In this document: in pieces, positions 54,601 to 64,000 of the stretch
Position numbering within the stretch: position 1 is the first letter of the stretch
Layout of the letters: each line of letters opens with the position of its first letter
Assembly: GCA_038380795.1 (NCBI GenBank)
Contig: CM076262.1
Span: 71,382,629 to 71,446,628 of the forward strand
Source of the DNA: Pyrocephalus nanus
Lineage: Eukaryota > Chordata > Aves > Passeriformes > Tyrannidae
DNA: 64,000 nt
Reading direction: 5' to 3'
Program-made: the position numbers and the translations under genes
Notes under the pieces: model-generated
Told to the model about the DNA's origin: nothing
Seen by the model: only the letters and a program-made list of their open reading frames with translations
Database searches by the model: none

Positions 54601-57600
54601 CTGGGCATGGGGGTGAGCTGGGGGTGAGGGAAGCACCTGAAGTCTTCCCATGTCAGTGACAAAGCTGGTGTGTTGGTGCCCTTCCCAGTGATGCCTGCGG
54701 ATGCTGAGTGCATCTGGCTCCCATCCCTGGTGTTGCAGCCCAGAGGACTGTCACTGCCTGCTCTTCAGCCCTCTTTCTCCTTCTCCCAGCCTTCTGAGTC
54801 ACTCAGGACAAGTGACAGTGGAGACCATCCAGTTACATGCTGAATCTGGTGGCTGTGAACTGGGGGCTCCCAGGTGCTGGAGCTCAGGCTCTAGGTCTCC
54901 TTTTGGCACAGCAGGGAGCTTGGGTGTTTCTCACCATGGTCCTTGTGCAAACTGTTCCCCTCTGTACCTCTAAAGGGGAGATGGGGTTACTGAAATCACT
55001 AAAATCAAAGCAGTTTCCTGAAGGAGGTGAGGAATTAATTTCTTCCTAAATATTCTTAGTGGTGTCATCCAGCAGGCATTGGGACATGTGATGGAAACCA
55101 AGAAGGATGTTGTTCAGGCCTCCACAGGCTCTTCCAGGCTTAGCTTGGGTGGGAAGGTGAGGTTATGCATAGCAGGCTCTGCTCATGACTGTCCTCTTTG
55201 AGAATGAATGAGGGAAGAGAACAGCGAGGGACGAAGGGAGGAAAAAACCTTCAGTTGTGGCGTTTCACGGGGTGGACTGCGAGCAGGAGATTGTTGATTG
55301 TTTGTTGAACAGCCCTGCTAGCTGTGTTTGCTTTGGATACCACAGATCTCTGGGTCGTGGTGGGGACTGTGAGTCATGTTTCCTTGCAGTGGAAAACACG
55401 GATTCATCACCGTGGTGCCGTGCTCCTCGCTCCAATGCACGGCAGGGCGGACTGCCCCTTGGGATAAAGGGAAGGTGGCACGAGGCATGGAGGCCTTCCC
55501 CTCCTACATGTTCCTGAAATGCTATTTTTTTTTTTTTTTTGCTCTTCAGGTATCCATCCTAAGTTCTGGGCAGAGCTTTGTGGTGGCCTCGAAAAAGTGG
55601 CCTGCTGGAGCTCTTGTGCGATTGTGTTGCTGTGGATACAGGGCTCTGTTTTTGTGCCTCTTGCCTAGGTTTTATCTGCATCTTGTGCTGCCTCTAATGC
55701 ATTTTTAGGGTTTGGGGTTCTGGGCATCTCGAAGCATTGAAAGTCACATCTTCTGTGGTCTCAGTGGGAGTTTTGAGAGGGCCAGTCATGACCACATTCC
55801 CTCTGCTGCCTCTTCCTCCGGCAGAACAAAACCAAGCAGTGGTTTTGTTCACTTCATAAAGGAGTGATGCCTTTGTCAGCAAGAGATGTTGGAGCTCCCT
55901 TTCTTTGGCTCACACAAAGAAGCCCTCAGTAGAAGACAAGAGTAATGCCAGGAGGCACTGGAGGCACTGGAGGGCCAGCAGGCAGGTCAGCGTGGTTTTA
56001 CACAGCCAGAATAATGTACTAATTTTGGCCCTGAGTGCACAGAGCACGCAAACCACCTGTGTCTCTTGTTTCTCCTCAGACCCCTCCAGATTTAACTCTT
56101 CATTTTCTTTCTGCTGGAGGCAATAGAGTCTGGATGGTTCCAGATGAGAGTGTGGGTAAAGGCTGTCACAGGGCGTGTTTTTAGCAGGGGAAAAGAGCCC
56201 CTGCCTGAGGTGGTGGTGAGCCATTAACTCCTTCCTTTGCATCAGGGACAAGGAATTCTTTCCTTGCTGAGGGACCAATAAGTCTTTTGAGTGCCTTTGG
56301 TCTGCCTCACATTAACACATGCCTTGGTGTTACCCAGTAAATGGTGGAATAATAATAATAATAATAATAGTGTGGTTTCAGGCCATCTGAAATGGGGCTG
56401 TGGGCTGTACCTGTCCCCATGGGTTGCAGGCTCCTGCCTCCTGTAAAAAAACGTGGGGCTAGTAAAGAGGTTGTGTGTGGGAAGAGAATAGATGTGTTTA
56501 AGGAATTGGGGTTTAAATGAGAATTTAATTGCTCTTTTTTTGGCCTCATATCTGAACAAGAAGAACATGAAAACTTGAAATTAAGCACTTGTTGCATTCC
56601 AATACAGGGAAGAATGCCTCCAGTATTTGAAAATAATTCGAAGATAAATACAATTAATACTTAACATATAAAAGAGACAGCTAATGTTTTGACAGACAAG
56701 CCTCCTCCTCAGAGCCAAGAACATGCATTACCTAAAGGAGGAAAATCCTCATTTGTACTGAAGGTTGCCAGGAGTCATAATTAAAGAACAAAATTAGTCT
56801 AGGAGAGAATGGAATGAAGAGTAAAAAGATTGTTGCTTCTTAGATAACCGTGCAGGTGCTGCAGAAGAAGCACACGCAGGTTTCCATGCTTTTTTTATCT
56901 TGATCTCTCTCTATGCCCATCAGAACATCCACTGTGGGTTCCCTTATATTAAAAAGCCTGAAATTTTGCAGAGGATTGGATCTGTTTGTAGGAGATTTAT
57001 AATTCTGATATTTTTGATACAGTGCACTGGCATCAGTTACCCAGGTGTTCCCAAAAGGCAGAGAAGGGTAAATAACAGCAGTGCCATGGCCAGAGAAAAT
57101 GGGTAACTGGGAAGGAAAATCTGAGGTATTTTTTTGTCAGAGAAAAACAGCATCTTGCTTGGATATATAAAACACAAAGTCTTCACCTTGCACGCCTTTC
57201 ATAGCTGCAAATGTGTAAGGTTTTATTTCCAGAAAGGAATCCAGATGCTCACTTACTTTAATTTGAGTGAAGATAAAATGGCCAAATTTTGCCTGCCTGG
57301 ACCATCTGCAGAAATGCCACTGTGTGGGATGCTGGCTTGTTGTTTTAGCAGAAGTCCTCTCATTTTTCGTCTTTCGAGGTTAGGCCAAAAATACATTCGG
57401 CAGTGGTAAGCTGTAGCTCAATAATAGAAAGATTTTCTCTATAAAAAGTGCACTGCTCCTTGAGGCAGATTTATACCCTGTAATCCACCATTTCAAAGGC
57501 TAAGGTCACCACCAAACATGTCAGCCCACCGGGATATCATAACACAGAAATTACAGAATCAATAGCACGTTTTTCCCCCTTTCTTTACCAATTAATGGAT

Positions 57601-60600
57601 TTTCAAAAAGTAGAGAGCCTGTCTTATATTTTTCCAGTCATGCTGGATGGGGAAAGCCATCAGAAGGAGAATTAAACAGCAAAAAGACCAGTTTTCAAAT
57701 GATCCAGTAGAAGGCTGGTGCTTAAGATCACATCAGTTGTCACATCAATTCTGTCTTGTGCAGCATTCAGCAAATGCACAAGGAGCACCAGCTGTACTTC
57801 CAGTTCTTTTCTGTGCCTTTTGACAATTTTATTAGTTCTTCACAAAAACTGAATGTATTTACTACCAGAAGATACTACATTTATTTTTTACTTCATCTGA
57901 GATTACCCATGCCAGTGAACTTCTCCTCTTAAAACCATGTAGCTACCCTTTACCTCCTCCATTCTTCTTGCAAATTCTGATTAGAGCATTCTTTTAATTT
58001 TGAATGGGATTAGGATGAGATAATGAGTGATTTACATCAAGTGATGTGGTATTTCCCGCGCTTACCATGAAGTTTTTGTATAAATTAGGTGATTCTTTGT
58101 CAAGGCAGTGGAAGTTTGCACCTGGCTCACCTCTTTGCACCAATTGTTCTTCTTGGAGATTTACTTCCTAACGTGTGGGTATTTGAGACTGAAGTGTGAA
58201 GCTCAGTTTCTCTTGTAAGGATACTCCTGTTGGATCAGGAGGCATGCTTGAATAGGATTTTATGAGTGCAGCTTGGCTTAATTTATGTTTGCTTGCACTA
58301 AACATTCAGAGCAGCATGAGCAATATTTCAGGATATCGATACCTGGTCATGCCATGTGAAAACACAGATTTAAAAGAGCATAGGAAAGAGAGTCCAGCAT
58401 AAGCTTTTTTTCATGCTGATTTTCTTAACTGTTCCAGGCTTGACTTTGTCACCTTCACTTTCTGCTTAGGATTTCTTGGATGTAGAGTTAGAGTTCTTAA
58501 AAAACAAACAAAAAAAAAGTGAAAGAGAAACCAAACTCCCCAAACTGAACCATTTCTGCGTTTGTGTTATGTGAAGGACCTTCCTGAGCAGGGAGCAGGA
58601 AGGAGATTAGCTGGAATTTCTTCTCTAGCTGTTACTGGTTGGCAGCAACTGACCTTTTGTGAGACAGAAGATTTTGGAGAGCCCAGAGCTTGGGAAGGCA
58701 GTGCCCTCACAGTTAGTCCATCATTTCCCTCCATCCCCTGATTCAAATGAGACACCTTCCTTCTTTCTGTCACGGTCCAGGCTCATGGATGAAGTACACA
58801 TGTAGAGTTTTCAAATCCTAAAAAGTCTCCCCTCAGCCTGCACATACTGAGGTTTCTGGGCAGCTTATAATGTGGCTGATTTGGAGAAAATCACGTGGGC
58901 AGCAGGATGTCTGGTATTGATGGCACAAATGCCATATTCCTTTTCCAGTGTGCAGACCATTACAGAATCCCCCAAGCTTCTCTTTTCATATATAGAAAGT
59001 CTGTTACAGAGTCAAAATGTTTTTTTTTTTTTCCCTAGCCTTGTGCTGAGAAGCAACTAAACCATTCTGCTGAAGCTTTCCCAAAAACCACTTAGCCCGG
59101 GGCAGACGGCATGCATGGAAAAAATCCAGCCCAAACAGCTGAAATCTGGCAAACTGAAACACATTTTTCTCATGGAAAAGCGTTGGGTGACCTCTGATAC
59201 CCAGAGTTCCCCCCTCCACCTAACTGAGATGCCCAGACAAAGTCTGCAGCTTAATATCTGCATTCAGCAGCTCGGGTGTATGTACTGTGAACAGCAAATT
59301 TTACATTTAAAAACATACCCCCTTCTCTAGACGTGCTGCTGTGGCACTCTGCTCCACAAGATTCCTGGCTGCAGATCAGTTGCATCACTGCCCTGATGTC
59401 ATCCTGGCATATACCACCTCCAGCATTCTTCTCTGCCTGGAGGAACAGTGTAGTCCACACTTGTGGGTTTGGGATTTTTTTTATTTTTATTTTTTTTTCC
59501 TCTACTTTTCCTCCCCCACCCCCCCCTTCCCCGGTTGGTTGCTGCCACTGCAGAAAATCAAAGGCAGCCTCACACATTTGTCTCTGTTTTTCATTTTGTT
59601 TTGCTACAGAAGTTAAAAAGAAAAGCTTTGGAAGGACTTTCTTCAGCACAAGTGAGGAAGCAGCTGTTTGCCATGGAAAAAAAAAAAGACCATAAGTTTG
59701 TGCCTCCTGAGCTAGGAAATAGCTGCTGCCACCACCACTGCTGTTCCTTTAGACATTTCTTGTGGCCTGGGAGATGACTTGCTCTGACACTGTGGCACAC
59801 AAGGCTGGAGGACAGCACTGGGGTGGGGATGGGAGACCAGGCAAAGTCATGTGGCTCTGACTCACTGGAAGTTATTTTTCAAAACCTTTACTGAGACCGT
59901 GTGTCCAACAGCCCATGCCAAGCCCTGTAAGAAATCTCCCCTGTGTTATACTTTCCTTGAAAGAAGGGTGGAAGGAGCAAATGCTGTGGGAATGTTGGTC
60001 AGCAAAGGCTGTGAAACTGGTGGCTGTGCCACCAGGATGGGACATTTTGCTGTTTCTGCAAATCTGAGAGCAGAATTGCCGCCATCCACTATCAGTGCTG
60101 TCACTCGGTTAAATACTGTCTGTGTCCTTTTTCTATGTAAATGGTGAACATAAAAGGCACCACGGGTGACCCTTACACTGCATGTGCTCAGGCAGAAGGT
60201 CCCTGTGGGAGGCTTGGCAGGACCTCTTGCCTCAGGGGCAAATATTTCTGGGAAATAGGCTTTACCAACACTTCCTCCTCTTTGCACAAGAAAAAAAAAC
60301 AACACACCACAACAACACGGGAGAGTTGTTTTTTTTTTTTCCCCCCCCAGTTTATGTATGCTTGCTTCCCCCATGTGGGCATCACCACTTATGGGCTCCC
60401 AAACCTCTGTGCAGCCCAACACGGGGCCATGCTGAGCACACCCTGGCACACAGGGTAGGTGGAGAGGAGCAGTAAAGGGATCTGTTGGTGTTAGCCCACC
60501 ACAGCCAGCTGCCTTAGGCTGCTGTTTTACCTACAGTCCACCGTTCATTCTCTCGTACCAGCAGTAGGGCTGTACGTGCAGTAGGGTATGGCAGAGAGGG

Positions 60601-63600
60601 GGAAATCAAGCACACATCTCAAAGGCACGACCTGGTGCAATCCACCAGCACAGTGTTTCATTTCAGCTTCCACTTCATTTACCTCTCAGCAAGGAAATCT
60701 TTCTCTTCGAACTGAAGTTTCACAATGAATGTACATTTGCTGAGATAAGGTTTGTGGAAGATATTTTGTTTCATATATTGCTGAAAACACAGTATTTCTG
60801 AGTATTTGTTTCCTTTCTCTCTTTGGTGGGGGCAAGATGGTGAAGGGCTAGATATGGAAAAGAAACATAATGGAGTTACCTTTTCCCCCCTAGAAGGTCA
60901 CAGTGACAATCCCTGAAGGGCACAGAAGTTAAATTCATGCTAAGAGGACCCAGGAGACCACGTTTGGGAATCCTAAATGAGATTTTTTTTCTGGAGAAAG
61001 GGGAGAATGCAGGAAGAAAAGGCTTTCACATAGGAAGTAACAAATTACCGGGACCAGAAGATTGTCTGTAGAGGGGGACAAAGCCAGAGGGCAGCGGTAG
61101 CTGGTGCATTTACAAGCTACTCTGAACAAGGTGCCAAACTTCCCAGGGAGCTATTTGGGGTTAGCCAGTTTTTGCGGCCGTCCCTCCAGCTCTTGCAAAA
61201 AGGGATGATGCCCTTTCCCTGTGGGCAGTTCACGCTCTCCCCCATCGGCTGGCCAGTTTACACTGCTGGCTGATTGGAAAGAGAAATAGTTCCCTCCTTA
61301 GTTTCCCCTCCCCTCACGCTTGCAGCGACAGTGGAAGTGGGAAGCTGGAGTTCCTTCCTTTCTTCTCAGGCCTGGGATCCTGGAGCAGTGGGCTCAGGCT
61401 GAGTCCCTGCAGCCCTGGATGGAGAAGTAGCCAGGGACAAATGAGGAAGCGGCAGGTTGAGCAAAAACCTTGTGCTGTAGAAATCATTCTTCCAGAAAAG
61501 TGGGGAGGGGGTGGGGCAGGGAAGGCAGGGCACCAACCACCCCTGTTGCAGTGGAGATGTGTTTTCATTGTGATGCAAATATCTTCACGTAATTTGGGTC
61601 AGGTTCAGGTTCACCCAGTTCTTGTGGCTGGAACTGAAACCAGGATGTCTTCACTTTTGCTCACAGCCTTGCTCTCAGTGCTCTCCTCTCTCACTGCAAC
61701 AATCCTTCTGTGTCTCCAGGGAGGTGCCTTTCAACAGAGCTCATCACAAACCTCAGTCAGCCAGGAGGTCACCACGGCCCTCTCCCCCTCTCCGGTGGCT
61801 TTTTGGTCGGATGTGTCCTGGAAAACGTGGGTACCACGCTATGAGGTTTTGAAAAGTGGTTTTGTTCAATCAGAGTTGCTCACATTAACCTCAGGCTGAC
61901 ACTGTCTGTGGTGCCTGCAAGTGCAGAAACCAGCAGATTACAATCGCCCAGACACTGCCCCTGTACACTACCCTGTACACTGCTTTGAAAACAGTGGCTT
62001 TACTTCTGGGAAACCCGATGTACAGATCTGAACAGGAAATTTACAGTCCTCTTGCACAAAACTTGACTTCTCCTCACCCCCTGCTTGGAGGGAGCCTGTA
62101 AATGTTTAAGTCACCTCGCTGTTATCCTGTGTGGGGCCTTTGTTCCTCGCCTCTCTTGCTTCTGTTGATCCGGTCCCGCTTCTCTCACTGCACAGTGGGC
62201 ATTAAAATCTGGGCCATGGGGCAAAGGCAGGGCTTGGTCTTCCCTGCCCGCCTTGGGGGAGCTGACTTTTGCTGCTGTCTGATGTGGATTAGGGGGGCTC
62301 CCCTCTAGTTTTGGGTGCTGGGCAGCCACCTCAGTTGCTCTCTCCTAAATCTAGGTCTCTTATGCTTTCTTCCAGATTATAATGATCCTTGGAATTAATT
62401 TTAAATGCAGAGCAGAGTCGAGGGCAGCTTGGATGCTGTTGGGACTTGGGCTGTGCTAAAGGCACTTCAGGCCTATTTTGTAGAATTTTCTGTTAAAATC
62501 GTAGTGGTTTCCTGAGCTGACTGTTAAAAAAAAAATCACTGTCTCTTCTGGTGCCCAAGCCCACAGGGTGGGCTCTGTGTGTGACTCCTTCTGCCACCCA
62601 CGCCAGCTCAGACCTAAAAATCTCTGGTCCCCACCAGTGGAGGATCCAGTCCTTGGTACCTCTCCATCCTTGCCCTGTCCCCGTGAGTCCTGTCCCTCGT
62701 GCTTTATGGCCCTGGGTTCAACACTCCTCAAGCCATTTTGCTACACTGAGCATGGTGGAAGGAGCGCAGATCTCAAAGTCTTGCATTTCAAAATCACCTT
62801 TTGCTTGGAAGGATCTGATCCCACTTTGCGGTCTCACACTCCTGCGAGGCACTTTGGGTTTCCTTGCACTTCAGTGCAGCTGCTTCTGGTGAGTTGTGGC
62901 AGCTGCTCTACCCCTGCACAAAAGAACACTTTGGCAAAGGAGGGGACCTAATGACTGTGCTTGGATGAATCTGCAGAGGAAATTTAGGTGGAGGGAATGT
63001 AATTCTTGGAGTTTGGCCGGGACATTGTTATAAAACACCTGTACTAGTGACATGTGGTGTGACATAACCATCTGCAGCAAGGGAAAGCACACACAGTAAA
63101 GCAGTCAGCATAGGTGGGCCACTCTTCTGGATGGAGAGTGTCATGAATAATGTTCTGCCCCCTCCATCCGTGGGGAATGGGGTTTTAATTCTTTGTACCT
63201 GACAACTGCATGAGCCAACAGCTTCCCCTAAGAGGCACTCACAGAAAGAGGTAGTGGTCTTCTCTAATTTTGTAGGGGCCATGGGGAAGCTGTTGGTATG
63301 TTCTTCTGAAATAGCTCTGGTTTCCTGGGCTTTGGTTTCACATATAATTAGAGGGGGAAAAAAAAAAAAAAGCAAACCCAGAATCTTGGATCTGTACAGC
63401 CTGAAATAGTAGGGATGGAGGAATAAGGGTTTCCTCATTAGGACTCTCTTCAACCCTACCCCAGCTGAGATCATAAAAGGTAAGGGGCTGAGTTTGAATT
63501 TTGAGGGTGCAGTGCTCAAGATGCTGAAGTTCTAGTGGATTTGGTGTGAGACAAGATGATCCCTTGGGCAACCTGAGACTGAGGTTATGAGAAGAGATTC

Positions 63601-64000
63601 TTTGGTTCCTCTGTTGTTTTGTATCATCCCTGCCAGTCCCAAACCCAAATGATGTGAGAATTTTGCCTTGTTGACCATCTTTGGTCCTTCTCAGTTATTT
63701 TAAGATCCCATAGAGATGAAGTTTGTAAGATCATTGCAGAGGAAAAGGAATAATTCTCATGCTGTGTTTTGGCAGTGGCTGGCCTGAGGGATGGTGAAAT
63801 CTGTAACCTAACTCACGAATCTGACTCATATCACAGTACAAATGGTAAATGACTGTTGCTGATATTGATTCCAAATTTGACATCGCTTCGATCAGCTTCA
63901 GGATTGGCTTTACCTGACAGCATTCATTCTTGGCCCTGGATTCCTTCTGAAAGTGAACAATAGCATCAAAGGATCTCCTAATAAGTTAAAAAAAGAAGGA
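51640..64000. other. non-coding flank, no gene seen
   Basis: No supportable exon in 12 kb. Contents include a (AAT)n microsatellite at 56,349-56,369, T-runs at 55,525-55,541 and 59,021-59,032, and an A-run near 63,358-63,371. The 152-codon frame at 61,441-61,899 and the antisense frame at 63,028-63,519 have no recognisable domain. The stretch could be intron of the gene that starts in the 43-45 kb CpG island, if that gene runs rightward. Confidence 0.45.
56349..56369. repeat. (AAT)n microsatellite
   Basis: Seven AAT triplets in GGAATAATAATAATAATAAT. Simple repeat with no gene content. Confidence 0.8.

Noticed and set aside
61441..61899. 152-codon plus-strand frame
   Set aside because: No known domain, no promoter signal, low-complexity Ser/Thr/Leu composition. 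Likely chance.
1..64000. GPR19, APOLD1 or DDX47 coding sequence expected by synteny
   Set aside because: None of their characteristic protein segments is found in any frame, so the coding exons lie outside the window or were not detectable.
1..64000. CRISPR arrays, operons, bacterial-type systems, tRNA or rRNA genes
   Set aside because: The sequence is vertebrate. The repeats seen are microsatellites and retroposons, with no regular spacer pattern, tRNA box pairs or rRNA cores.

Overview
The window is vertebrate nuclear DNA, most likely from a bird. Several copies of the avian/reptilian LINE family CR1 are visible, together with a bird-type LTR relic. The one gene that can be identified with certainty is CDKN1B (p27Kip1), and its protein closely follows the vertebrate sequence. 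The species cannot be fixed from sequence alone; a non-galliform bird is only a guess from the LTR type.

Layout. Positions 1-35,380 are an AT-rich non-coding flank with no exon I can support. It holds CR1 fragments (2.5, 11.1, 22.0, 24.6-25.3 and 31.7-32.0 kb), an antisense solo-LTR fragment (10.3-10.8 kb), an ancient MIR/L3-type fragment (21.4 kb) and simple repeats. A CpG-rich block lies at 35.4-36.3 kb with no gene assigned. The CDKN1B CpG island starts near 38 kb. It carries a CCAAT box, a TATA-like TTTAAATA, a conserved start-site block, a 5'UTR with one upstream ORF, coding exon 1 (38,977-39,451), coding exon 2 (40,005-40,126) and a 3'UTR exon (41,501 to about 42,808). The 3'UTR keeps two miR-221/222 seed matches and Pumilio elements. 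A CR1 fragment follows the poly(A) site, then a second large CpG island (43.3-45.5 kb), probably the promoter of the next gene. By human synteny that gene would be APOLD1, but no APOLD1 coding sequence is seen. From 45.5 kb to the end the DNA is again non-coding flank, with a CR1 copy at 48.5-48.8 kb and a broken ERVK-like provirus start at 50.5-51.6 kb (LTR, Lys-type primer-binding site, degenerate gag-like leader).

How the parts work together. p27 is set by synthesis and destruction, and the sequence shows the parts for both: an NF-Y-type promoter, a uORF, the miR-221/222 plus Pumilio switch in the 3'UTR, the cyclin/CDK-binding domain, and the C-terminal T187 phosphodegron. The coding length (597 nt with stop) and the phase-1 intron after coding nucleotide 475 agree with my recollection of the human gene.

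I found no convincing new biological system. The points most worth checking are the two unassigned CpG islands, a cluster of YY1-like motifs just inside the ERVK relic, a possible intron-retention p27 isoform, loss of T157 and Y89 in p27, and a CR1 tail nested inside an opposite CR1 tail.
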